Below the pieces are notes generated by a model. It searched no databases. It had not been told where the DNA came from and saw only the letters and a program-made list of their open reading frames with translations. A stretch of DNA of 38,393 nucleotides from the IMG/VR virus record IMGVR_UViG_3300009034_001422, positions 1 through 38,393 of that record; one strand, written 5' to 3'. The position numbers and the translations under genes were made by a program. This stretch comes from a virus. Shown in pieces: positions 30,620 through 37,309 of the stretch (position 1 is the first letter of the stretch; each line of letters begins with the position of its first letter).

Positions 30620-31293
30620 TGGCCAAACAATACGTTATATCTGAGCGAGACTATAATCGCATACAGCAAATGCTTCGCTGGTATGAGCGCAGCAGAAATC
30701 CCGCCGAATTTTTCCGGAGAAGAAATATTTCAGCAGGTGGTATGCTTCCCCAGGCGGCGGGCAAGATTTTTGAGATACAATCGGCGGCCGCCGGCGATGG
30801 GGTCTATAACTGCTACGAACAGACACTCGATGCCACGGAATGGACGGATACTGCAGGCGATGATAAGTTTGATGACAAAAATACGGATAGCGTGGAGGTC
30901 CTTAATCTTCTTGAGAATGACCCTGTCAGCGATTACACACCGGGCCTGGGCAAATACGATCGGCTGCAGGCCTGGCGAATGTACGATGATGAAGGGAATC
31001 ATCGGTGGGTGGGAATACCCTTAGTCAATTCAGTTCGACAGGTAAAGGCAACGGAAGCTGCGCCGGCGGCTACAAATATTACGTGCAACCTTCAGCTCAA
31101 TAACGGTGCGGAAGCGGGAAGCGGTGAATTGGGCTATAATATCGAAATCTATGCCCGTATCTGCGGTGGCGGTAATCTTGATGATGCTGTACCAAGAATA
31201 GCCAGTGGTGACTGGCTGACCGCCTATAATGAGCAGGGTAAATGGTGGTTTGATTTTTCATTCAATGCCTCAATAAACTGTGCGTGTAGCTAA
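30619..31293 (+). CDS. Tail-tip associated protein, unknown
   Basis: A 224-aa protein; the TAATG overlap sets the start at 30619 rather than the in-frame 30565. The N-terminal 35 residues are basic and helical (ISERDYNRIQQMLRWYERSR). Then come a beta-rich region and a cysteine-ended C terminus (NASINCACS). An Ala/Gly-rich hinge lies near residue 50. Likely structural; no family recognised. Confidence 0.58.
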   Translation: MAKQYVISERDYNRIQQMLRWYERSRNPAEFFRRRNISAGGMLPQAAGKIFEIQSAAAGDGVYNCYEQTLDATEWTDTAGDDKFDDKNTDSVEVLNLLENDPVSDYTPGLGKYDRLQAWRMYDDEGNHRWVGIPLVNSVRQVKATEAAPAATNITCNLQLNNGAEAGSGELGYNIEIYARICGGGNLDDAVPRIASGDWLTAYNEQGKWWFDFSFNASINCACS

Positions 31294-31712
31294 TGGCTGT
31301 AAATGTGCAAAGAGACAGTGCAACTGGCAAAGTTAAAACCGTTACGAATGGCGGTGTGATTAAAGTTCAAACTTATGATAAAACTTGTCGTTGTTGGCCA
31401 CAAAACGCTCCAGATTTCTACACAGTTATTATTGATACCTCTGATCCAATATGCACTAAATATAATGGGACACATAAACTTCAATTTGCTGGTAAGGAAT
31501 ATGGCGACTGTTATTGGGAGAAAATCGTTGGTAACTTAAAGTGGCGATTTTATGTGCTTTCAGGACCTACCGGTCGCATACGTTGCTATGATAACGAAAT
31601 AAATGATTGTCAATGGTATGATAGTGGAATTACTGGTTGTGATTGGGTGAAGAATGGTGGATGGCCTAGTGCGCAATGGTGTGAAGGCTGGAATCCTGGT
31701 GGTTGTCCCTAA
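31293..31712 (+). CDS. Cysteine- and tryptophan-rich tail protein
   Basis: A 139-aa protein coupled by TAATG to both neighbours. Eight or more cysteines and many Trp residues (CRCWPQN, CYWEKIVGNLKWRFY, NDCQWYDSGITGCDW, QWCEGWNPGGC) suggest a small disulfide-stabilised or metal-stabilised surface domain. Lower GC than neighbouring tail genes. A receptor-contact role is possible; no family recognised. Confidence 0.58.
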   Translation: MAVNVQRDSATGKVKTVTNGGVIKVQTYDKTCRCWPQNAPDFYTVIIDTSDPICTKYNGTHKLQFAGKEYGDCYWEKIVGNLKWRFYVLSGPTGRIRCYDNEINDCQWYDSGITGCDWVKNGGWPSAQWCEGWNPGGCP

Positions 31713-32047
31713 TGCCTTGCTGCGGAAAACAAATCAGGAGCATCGCCGCCGGTCACATCAATCTGGCCATTGGCAGAAAGCTGCCGACTACCGATGACAA
31801 GCTCAATATCTGCAAGGAGTGTGAGGAGCATACCTGGCTTTCGCCACAAGAGTATTATACCTGGCTATTGGCGCACGGTATCAAGGTAATCACACACTTC
31901 ATGCAACTCGATAAATTGCCCGCCCTGCCGAAACATTCTCAGACGAAAATCAGGAACAAGCTCTGCTGCCGACTGTGCAAATGCGATCTGGAGGCGAAGG
32001 CCAGGTCGGATGCGGATTGTGTGTTGGGACTTTGGCCGCAAAAATAA
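31712..32047 (+). CDS. Zinc-ribbon-like protein at the end of the tail operon
   Basis: A 111-aa protein starting MPCCGKQIRS; TAATG coupling sets the start. Cysteine pairs occur at the N terminus (CC), in ICKECEEHTW and in CCRLCKCDLEAK...ADC, an arrangement suggestive of treble-clef or zinc-ribbon binding. Basic helix between them. It is the last plus-strand gene before the minus-strand operon, whose end lies four bases away. Confidence 0.62.
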   Translation: MPCCGKQIRSIAAGHINLAIGRKLPTTDDKLNICKECEEHTWLSPQEYYTWLLAHGIKVITHFMQLDKLPALPKHSQTKIRNKLCCRLCKCDLEAKARSDADCVLGLWPQK

Positions 32048-32051
32048 CGAA

Positions 32052-32909
32052 CTATAAGTCCCGTTTTCTAAACTTAAAAAGCCATACAGATCCAACACTA
32101 AGCAAAATAATCATAGATGGTTCAGGGACAAGCATAATACTTGCATGTGGGTCCATTTTTATGTTAATGTCGATGGCTTGACCATCCAGATATAGTCCAG
32201 TGAGATGACCATAATTGACCGTGTCCAGCGGATTAGTAATAATGCCGGAAACTGGATGTTGGTCAAGAATAAAACTTGTGCCTAATATCATGGCATTCGT
32301 TCCTTCTCGTATATCAAAAAAACCAGATATTTGACCGCCTGTCACCGTGGCATGACTGCCTATCATGCTAAATAAATCTTGTCTGATTGTGCCACCTTTC
32401 AAATTGACTTCACTACCAATATAACCATATACATTATCTACAAAGCCACCAGAAATATTAAAGATGCTATCGTCGGTAACATTTACATGAGATCGAATTT
32501 CACCGCCAGACATAAGAACCGAGCTTTTGTTTTGAATCTCCGCAGATTGTAGTGAACCGCCTGACATCCAAACGTGACTATTGTCATGAGCTTGAAGATA
32601 GCCTACCGTTCCAGCAGACATTGTAACGTGGCTATTGTCACGGGCGATAAGGTAAAATTTGATTGACCCATCGAGGATATTAATCCGGCTATTTTGATAG
32701 CTATATAAATACCAAACAGACCCTCCCGAGACAAGATTTACAGTGGTTGATTCATCCCAAAAACTATTCCGCACTTCGATATAGTCCGTACTTGAAGAGC
32801 TTATTTGATGAACCCCCCCGTCATTGTATGTGACAGTGACCGCTTCAATGTGGTCAAAAGATAAAATCAAAACATCCAGTATTATAATGAACAACCACTC
32901 TCTTTTCAT
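32052..32909 (-). CDS. PEP-CTERM surface protein with beta-helix repeats
   Basis: A 285-aa exported protein. A signal peptide (REWLFIIILDVLILSFDHIEA) is followed by about ten 20-residue strand repeats with S-G-G turns (HVTMSAGTVGYLQAHDNS, HVWMSGGSLQSAEIQNKS, SVLMSGGEIRSHVNVTDDS), as in right-handed beta-helices. The last 26 residues are a textbook PEP-CTERM tail: VPEP (261-264), a hydrophobic span and a basic FRKRDL end. Such proteins are processed by exosortases and placed on the surface of Gram-negative biofilm bacteria. An excellent AGGAGGTG site precedes the ATG. Minus-strand placement beside the lysogeny regulator points to expression from the prophage. Confidence 0.85.
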   Translation of the reverse strand: MKREWLFIIILDVLILSFDHIEAVTVTYNDGGVHQISSSSTDYIEVRNSFWDESTTVNLVSGGSVWYLYSYQNSRINILDGSIKFYLIARDNSHVTMSAGTVGYLQAHDNSHVWMSGGSLQSAEIQNKSSVLMSGGEIRSHVNVTDDSIFNISGGFVDNVYGYIGSEVNLKGGTIRQDLFSMIGSHATVTGGQISGFFDIREGTNAMILGTSFILDQHPVSGIITNPLDTVNYGHLTGLYLDGQAIDINIKMDPHASIMLVPEPSMIILLSVGSVWLFKFRKRDL

Positions 32910-32941
32910 CGTTCACCTCCTAAAAATATTATCTCTTGAGT

Positions 32942-33325
32942 TTAACTTTCTTTTGCTTTCCTCTTTTTTTGCTTGGCAGGTTCCGGTCCCAAAAGCTCTT
33001 GAAGTTTCTCCCATGCTTTCTGGTCATCTGGCGTTAGCTGGATTATGGTTCCGGGTATTTCAATTTGATTATTTTTCTGCTTTTTCGCTCTCTCGACAAT
33101 ATTTTTAAATACACTCCGCAATGTCTTAGCTTCACCCTGAGCTTTCTCAATGTTTTCGCTATTGGCCTTTATGATCGCTTGTTTTTGTTCTTCCGTACTT
33201 AAGTCACTTAGTAAAAACAAGCCTGCGGAGAGGATATTTTTTAGGCCAAATACAGGAGCCAAATCTTCCTTCACCGCCTGAGCAGTTTCAGTCAAAATAA
33301 CAGTTGTATGTTTTTTCTGAGCCAC
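32942..33325 (-). CDS. Ribbon-helix-helix-like regulator, candidate lysogeny repressor
   Basis: A 127-aa protein from GTG at 33325 (TTG at 33337 is an alternative). KKHTTVILTETAQAVKEDLAPVFGLKNILSAGLFLL shows the strand-helix-helix order of ribbon-helix-helix proteins. The rest is charged and helical with a basic tail. It is divergent from the 33489 gene, with promoters in the 150-base gap between them, the usual place for a temperate switch. The minus-strand -10 box lies only eight bases from this GTG, so translation may be leaderless. The PEP-CTERM gene follows 32 bases downstream. Confidence 0.6.
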   Translation of the reverse strand: MAQKKHTTVILTETAQAVKEDLAPVFGLKNILSAGLFLLSDLSTEEQKQAIIKANSENIEKAQGEAKTLRSVFKNIVERAKKQKNNQIEIPGTIIQLTPDDQKAWEKLQELLGPEPAKQKKRKAKES

Positions 33326-33333
33326 AATTTTAC

Positions 33334-33362
33334 ACAATAAGCAAAAAAATTAAAATTCGCAA
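33334..33362 (-). promoter_or_regulatory. Candidate promoter for the minus-strand lysogeny operon
   Basis: On the minus strand: TTGCGA (complement of 33357-33362), a 17-base spacer and TATTGT (complement of 33334-33339). Start of transcription would fall near 33327, almost on the GTG codon of the regulator. Confidence 0.42.
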
Positions 33363-33428
33363 CTTCTTTACCCAAAATAAGTTACACACATCAGAAAAAT
33401 AATTTTCGATAGATGACATATTTTTATG

Positions 33429-33456
33429 TTGACACATCGGATATATTCCCGATAAT
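33429..33456 (+). promoter_or_regulatory. Sigma-70 promoter facing right from the switch region
   Basis: TTGACA (33429-33434), a 16-base spacer and GATAAT (33451-33456), 33 bases before the ATG at 33489. The near-symmetrical CGGATATATTCCCG in the spacer is a possible operator. Confidence 0.65.
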
Positions 33457-33488
33457 CTTGGATAGAATCAATTGAAAGGTTTTTAGGT

Positions 33489-33734
33489 ATGGCAAAAGGT
33501 GTCGTCACAACAATATATATCGAAAAGGCTGTCAGCCCTGACATCATCGCGAATATTAATCAACTTGCCGGGGACCACAAGGACCCAGATGAACAAACCC
33601 CGAATCCTCATAAGATCGCCCGAAAACTCCTCCGTGAAGCAAGTAACGCATGGCTCAATTTCCCTGAGCTCTATGAACAACTAATGGCCAATATAGCAAG
33701 AATGCAGGAAAAGGTCAAGGCAAAAACTGCATAA
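33489..33734 (+). CDS. Small regulator candidate opposite the lysogeny operon
   Basis: An 81-aa protein with GAAAGG upstream and its own promoter. It begins with a strand-like GVVTTIYIEKAVSP and then two helices (DIIANINQLAGDH, PHKIARKLLREASNAWLNF), again compatible with a ribbon-helix-helix or small DNA-binding protein. Position opposite the regulator resembles a Cro-like or excisionase slot. No family was confirmed. Confidence 0.52.
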   Translation: MAKGVVTTIYIEKAVSPDIIANINQLAGDHKDPDEQTPNPHKIARKLLREASNAWLNFPELYEQLMANIARMQEKVKAKTA

Positions 33735-33849
33735 ATAAAAAAATATCGAATGGAATCGAAAATAATCAATTCAGCTACGTCCCATATAAGCCCCAAATTG
33801 GCCATACAAACGTTTCTCCGTCCCTCTCAGACCAAAAAAACAGATAACC

Positions 33850-33867
33850 CTATCCAGCATAGGATAG
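33850..33867. promoter_or_regulatory. Inverted repeat upstream of integrase
   Basis: CTATCC, six-base loop, GGATAG: perfect six-base arms, no T run after. Candidate operator or integrase accessory site; not long enough to be certain. Confidence 0.4.
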
Positions 33868-33963
33868 AAACAAAAAACGATGCCTTATGGCGATCCAGAC
33901 AGGACCGACCGGCTCTTTGACAAGTGAACAGTTAAAAGATTGATTGGCTTAGCTCAGTTTGGC

Positions 33964-33992
33964 TTGATGCGTCTGCTTTCCTTATGTATAAT
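33964..33992 (+). promoter_or_regulatory. Integrase promoter
   Basis: TTGATG (33964-33969), a 17-base spacer and a consensus TATAAT (33987-33992). Transcription would begin near 34000, about 35 bases before the integrase ATG and its GGAAAGGAGG ribosome site. Confidence 0.72.
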
Positions 33993-34036
33993 TCTGGCGG
34001 CTCGTAATTCAATATGCTTTGGAAAGGAGGCGTACT

Positions 34037-34993
34037 ATGGTGAAATTACAAACCTTAAGCGCGCACTATCTATCTGAATTCTTCTGGCTCAAGCAGCAGA
34101 CAAAAGATACGACCCAACGGGCGGTGCGTTATTTTGTCGGCTACTCGGGCAATCTGCAACTGGACCGATTATGCTTTCGGCACTTCGAAAAGTATAAGCA
34201 TTGGCTGGTAAAGTCCGGTCGGTCAAAGACAACAGCGAATATCTATCTAAGGTCGATAAAACGTCTGCTTAATTGGGCGGTGCAATCGGGTTTGATTGCA
34301 ACTAATCCGATGGATGACTTGCAGCAGTATAAAGTCACTCGCAAACCGATTCGCATATATGAGGATTGGGAAGTCCGCAGAATGGTCCGGTTCTGTTCGG
34401 ACAAGCGATGGAAAACTATTATCTTGATGGCCCGGGCGACTGGCTTACGGCGTAGCGCGATTCTCAATCTCACGATGAATAATATTCGGGCAGGCTATGT
34501 TTGGGTGGAGCCGAAACGCAACACTCCAAACACTTGGCTGTGGGAACCAAAAGACCGCGAGATCCGCCGAGTACCACTGCCCGGGACTCTGAGCAGTTTA
34601 TTGAAGTCGCTACCTACCTTTTACCCGATGCTTTCAGCGCGGACCTATGCTAACCTGCTCAGGCGAAAAAATATCTTTGGCAGTTTACCAGAACGTCTTA
34701 GCAATCTGCCTGAGCAAAATTTCCGCAGGACATTTATAAATATTCAAAGGAAAGCCTTTGGTAGACAGATAGGTGACTTTCACAGCCTTCGCAAAACGTA
34801 CACGACCATGATGTGCGGTGAGTTACCGGATTACTTTGTCGCAAGATTGACCGGCCATAACTCTTTAAAAACGATGACTTATTACTTAGCGAGCAGGGAG
34901 TCATACTACGATACAGCCCGTGATGCTGCAGCAAAAGCAATTAAGGGGTGCCTTGGCTCGCAATCCGTGCAAGAAAGAAGGCACCTTGCGTGA
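34037..34993 (+). CDS. int: Phage integrase (tyrosine recombinase)
   Basis: A 318-aa integrase. I chose ATG 34037, six bases after GGAAAGGAGG. Residues 1-95 form the SAM-like core-binding domain (LDRLCFRHFEKYKHWLVKSGRSKTTANIYLRSIKRLLNWAVQSG). Catalytic residues: R138 in TGLRRSAI, K near 172 in WEPKDREIRRVPL, H249-x-x-R252 in HSLRKT, H274 in TGHNS and Tyr 282 or 283 in MTYYLA. It would recombine attP, which begins ten bases after its stop codon, with a host tRNA-Val gene. Inverted repeats (GGTGCCTT 34947-34954 and AAGGCACC 34978-34985) lie in its 3' end. Confidence 0.93.
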   Translation: MVKLQTLSAHYLSEFFWLKQQTKDTTQRAVRYFVGYSGNLQLDRLCFRHFEKYKHWLVKSGRSKTTANIYLRSIKRLLNWAVQSGLIATNPMDDLQQYKVTRKPIRIYEDWEVRRMVRFCSDKRWKTIILMARATGLRRSAILNLTMNNIRAGYVWVEPKRNTPNTWLWEPKDREIRRVPLPGTLSSLLKSLPTFYPMLSARTYANLLRRKNIFGSLPERLSNLPEQNFRRTFINIQRKAFGRQIGDFHSLRKTYTTMMCGELPDYFVARLTGHNSLKTMTYYLASRESYYDTARDAAAKAIKGCLGSQSVQERRHLA

Positions 34994-35002
34994 CACCCCT
35001 AA

Positions 35003-35052
35003 TGGGCGGTAGAGGACTTGAACCTCTGACCTCCTGCGTGTCGAGCAGGCGC
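35003..35052 (-). other. attP: attP core: 3' half of tRNA-Val(GAC)
   Basis: On the minus strand this reads as the anticodon arm, variable loop, T arm and 3' acceptor strand of a tRNA: CCTGC/GCAGG anticodon stem, GAC anticodon, AGAGG TTCAAGT CCTCT T arm, ACCGCCC plus A end. The ACCGCCCA acceptor and GAC anticodon identify tRNA-Val. The D arm and 5' acceptor strand are absent from the flanking sequence. Position 33 is C instead of the universal T, so the phage copy has drifted there or the identity block starts just inside. This is the classic way a phage restores a tRNA it integrates into. Confidence 0.85.
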
Positions 35053-35295
35053 CTGAAAACCTGCGAAATAAGTCACCTGTTTTAACAACTGGATTACGAG
35101 CCAGTTTCTATCTTCCAGGGATGCTCATTCATCTCACGCCGGCAGCGATCCCGATGTTAATTGGTCCATCGGGAGGGCAGGGATGCTCAGGCCGTGCAGA
35201 ATGTATTCTGTCTGCCGGCGGCAATCATAGCTTTTCATCACCCTCCTCCGAAGCCAGGTTCTCCGGACCAGGGCCTGGCTTTATTTTGAAAACAT
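35053..35295. other. Structured non-coding region between attP and tRNA
   Basis: About 240 bases with unusually many perfect inverted repeats: AACTGG/CCAGTT (35087-35106), TCCCGATG/CATCGGGA (35149-35174) and CAGAATGTATTCTG (35197-35210). A direct repeat CAGGGATGCTCA occurs at about 35117 and 35179. These could be integrase arm-binding sites or a structured RNA. The 65-codon frame at 35121 has no ribosome site. Confidence 0.5.
35252..35288 (+). terminator. Intrinsic terminator before the tRNA
   Basis: AGCCAGG (35252-35258) pairs with CCTGGCT (35274-35280) with a 15-base loop holding TCCGGA, followed by a T-rich TTATTTTG. It would end transcription coming from the integrase. Confidence 0.6.
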
Positions 35296-35378
35296 TGCGG
35301 GGTACTCAAGTGGACTAAGAGAAATGCCTCATAAGCATTTGCCGAAAGGCTTCACAGGTTCGAATCCTGTCCCCGCTA
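35296..35378 (+). tRNA. Class-II-shaped tRNA with CAT anticodon
   Basis: All arms fold by eye. Acceptor: six GC pairs (35297-35302 with 35371-35376) plus a U-U mismatch at 1-72. D stem CTC/GAG. Anticodon stem AATGC/GCATT with loop CTCATAA, anticodon 35330-35332. A 14-nt variable region has a GCC-GAAA-GGC stem. T arm ACAGG TTCGAAT CCTGT, discriminator A. No CCA is encoded. Long variable arms belong to Leu, Ser or Tyr tRNAs, yet CAT is Met or lysidine-modified Ile. The loop is identical to that of initiator and tRNA-Ile2. Charging is therefore unclear. Confidence 0.85.
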
Positions 35379-35428
35379 TTACAAGTAGAGTGACAACTAT
35401 AATCTATTTTTTGTTAAGGGATTAGAAA

Positions 35429-35728
35429 ATGAAAAGGTTTATTCGGGACTTAATTGGATTGGCCGGCTTTTGTATCGTTATCGCCCTGGCCGGCTTTATT
35501 GGCTGGGCCTGGCGGGACCACCGGCCAAAACCAGCAAGGCCATCAACAAGGATTATCGACCAGGTAAAAAACATTCAGCGGCAAGTCGGCTGCAGTAAAG
35601 TCGATGGGATCATCGGTCCTGAGACAACATACCTGGTAAACATCACAGTTAAAAATGAGCAGCAAAAATTTTTCAACGAATATGCCGCTCGATATATGAC
35701 CGGCACAGGCGCTCCGTCGCGCAGGTGA
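35429..35728 (+). CDS. Membrane-anchored peptidoglycan-binding-like protein
   Basis: A 99-aa protein with an N-terminal membrane anchor (LIGLAGFCIVIALAGFIGWAW, about 8-28). A short proline-rich linker follows, then IQRQVGCSKVDGIIGPETTYLVN (about 49-71), the L/I-Q...D-G-x-x-G-P-x-T motif of peptidoglycan-binding type 1 domains. The domain is short and lacks a catalytic partner. It could be part of the lysis system or a cell-wall tether. Its stop overlaps a GTG for the next frame. Confidence 0.68.
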   Translation: MKRFIRDLIGLAGFCIVIALAGFIGWAWRDHRPKPARPSTRIIDQVKNIQRQVGCSKVDGIIGPETTYLVNITVKNEQQKFFNEYAARYMTGTGAPSRR

Positions 35729-35733
35729 TTATT

Positions 35734-35946
35734 ATGGCAATTTCGGAAAGTGACATATTGTTTCGCCATCAACTTTTAAAACACCCAGGCCCACCGCTGC
35801 GTCTTACGCGGCTGGGTTCTGCAGAAATAATCGCGCACTGCGGGCTGATCGATAAATTATGTATCGAGGCGAATGAAAAACGCTTGACCGATGGACAGAT
35901 GGGTGAATGTTACAACCGATTCTTTGATTCGTGTCGATGGAATTGA
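35734..35946 (+). CDS. Small hypothetical protein
   Basis: A 70-aa protein from ATG 35734; GTG 35725, which overlaps the previous stop, would add three residues. It reads as helices (LFRHQLLKHPGPPLRL, EIIAHCGLIDKLCIEANEKR) with three cysteines. No family recognised. Confidence 0.5.
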   Translation: MAISESDILFRHQLLKHPGPPLRLTRLGSAEIIAHCGLIDKLCIEANEKRLTDGQMGECYNRFFDSCRWN

Positions 35947-35968
35947 TTAACGCACAACGGCACCTACG

Positions 35969-36700
35969 ATGCAAAAGCAAGATAAGAAATCTTATTATGC
36001 GATTATCTCCGCCGATGTAAGGTACGACAGTTCCCTGGCTCCAGCTGCAAAACTGCTCTTTGGAGAAATCACAGCACTTTGTAATGAAAAGGGATTCTGC
36101 TGGGCGTCCAATAGCTATTTTGCCAAGCTCTATAATAAAGACATTCAGACAATCAGCCGGTGGGTCCAGCAGCTTATCGATGGTCGCCATATCACCAGTG
36201 AGATCGACAAAGCTGCCGGCAATAAACGCCGGCTATACCTATCCGCAAAAATGCCTATAGGTATAGGCAAAAAAGTAGATACCCTCTCTACAAAAAAAAG
36301 GATAGCTATAGACAAAAATGCGGAACAGAATAATAAAGATAATACTACATCGAAAACTACAGATAATAAGAATTTTTCAGAGCCAGATTTATCTTCGGCC
36401 AAAGGCCGTTCCAAGTATGGCTTCACTTTATTGGTCAGATTTGGAGTTGATGGCCAAGTAGCAGTCTCCCTGGTTTACAAACAGCATATTCCACTGGAGA
36501 GCATCGAGAACGCGATCAAGAACGGTCTGGCCAAGCAACACTACAGCCAAAAAAGAGGAACCCAATTCGTCTTAGGTCCAGGTTACATCATCAACGCTTT
36601 GAATCGAGCACGAGGAGAGGGCAAGCTCGTTGCATTGTCGGCACAAGCCAGAAAATTATCCCTCAAGATAAACGATGGCCGGCGGACGGCCACAATTTAA
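35969..36700 (+). CDS. Helix-turn-helix replication initiator/replisome organiser-like protein
   Basis: A 243-aa protein. YYAIISADVRYDSSLAPAAKLLFGEITALCNEKGFCWASNSYFAKLYNKDIQTISRWVQQLIDG (about 9-72) is the winged-helix N terminus shared by phage replication initiators and DnaD-like organisers. A polar linker near residues 100-145 is followed by a C-terminal domain (GFTLLVRFGVDGQVAVSLVYKQ...ALNRARGEGK). It probably binds the phage origin and recruits host helicase. No DnaB-type helicase or polymerase was found, so replication would rely on the host. A candidate origin was not found within the gene. Confidence 0.72.
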   Translation: MQKQDKKSYYAIISADVRYDSSLAPAAKLLFGEITALCNEKGFCWASNSYFAKLYNKDIQTISRWVQQLIDGRHITSEIDKAAGNKRRLYLSAKMPIGIGKKVDTLSTKKRIAIDKNAEQNNKDNTTSKTTDNKNFSEPDLSSAKGRSKYGFTLLVRFGVDGQVAVSLVYKQHIPLESIENAIKNGLAKQHYSQKRGTQFVLGPGYIINALNRARGEGKLVALSAQARKLSLKINDGRRTATI

Positions 36701-36720
36701 TTTTTGAAAGGAGTCACAAA

Positions 36721-37290
36721 ATGAACAGAAGAATCTTTTTTGTAGGCCTGCTTTTTGCGGCGATCCTGGTTATACCAGGGTGTTCGGAGCCTTTGCGCTT
36801 CGGACCAACCGAAGCCCAAAAGCAGACGGCCTGGTTGACGGCGGACCTGGCCAGGAAAGTAGATGCTGACGGCACTATACCAGGCAGTCCAGCCAGCAAG
36901 AAGCTGGTCCGCGGGACACGGGCGGGCGCGTATTATATGGGACCGCCTAAGACGCCGGCAGATATAGAGCAATTCGATACGATTGCACCGCTTGCAGAGC
37001 AGCAGGCCCAAGCCCGACCGGATGCGTGGGCTATGGCCGACAATGCGCTTGAGCTGGGGGTCGGCATAGCAGCGATTTTCGGCGGTGCCGGCGGCGCAGC
37101 GCTTATACGCCGGCTCAAAATCTTGCGGCAAAAAGGCAAGGCCCTGGAGCAAGTAGTAAAGGGTAACGATTTGTTCAAAACCAAAAAAGGCAACGGAACA
37201 TCGACTACGGAAAACTTTACATCAGCCCACAACGACGTACAGGATACCGAAACGAAAAAACTGGTAGCTATACTAAGAGCAGGAACATAA
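36721..37290 (+). CDS. Lipoprotein with a second hydrophobic segment
   Basis: A 189-aa protein after TTTTTGAAAGGAG. Residues 1-20 are a signal peptide ending in the lipobox VIPGC with the lipidated Cys at 21. A second hydrophobic stretch (ALELGVGIAAIFGGAGGAALI) lies near residues 110-130, followed by a basic helix. Phage lipoproteins of this type can be outer spanins or superinfection-exclusion factors; neither is shown. It directly precedes the ParB-like gene. Confidence 0.68.
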   Translation: MNRRIFFVGLLFAAILVIPGCSEPLRFGPTEAQKQTAWLTADLARKVDADGTIPGSPASKKLVRGTRAGAYYMGPPKTPADIEQFDTIAPLAEQQAQARPDAWAMADNALELGVGIAAIFGGAGGAALIRRLKILRQKGKALEQVVKGNDLFKTKKGNGTSTTENFTSAHNDVQDTETKKLVAILRAGT

Positions 37291-37309
37291 TTTTTGAAAG
37301 GGAAACAAG

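Larger units (their letters stand above)
33735..34036. other. Non-coding region upstream of integrase
   Basis: About 300 bases with no convincing gene. It holds a perfect hairpin (CTATCC/GGATAG, 33850-33867) within an AT-rich stretch and the integrase promoter at 33964-33992. A CTCTTTGACA segment near 33912 could be a second -35 box, but no good -10 follows. Confidence 0.55.

Noticed and set aside
35003-35052. A complete tRNA-Val gene on the minus strand
   Set aside because: No 5' acceptor strand (GGGCGGT) or D arm occurs in the adjoining sequence; only the 3' half is present, as expected for attP.
35121-35318. 65-codon frame between attP and the tRNA
   Set aside because: It runs through inverted repeats, a terminator and into the tRNA, and has no ribosome site.
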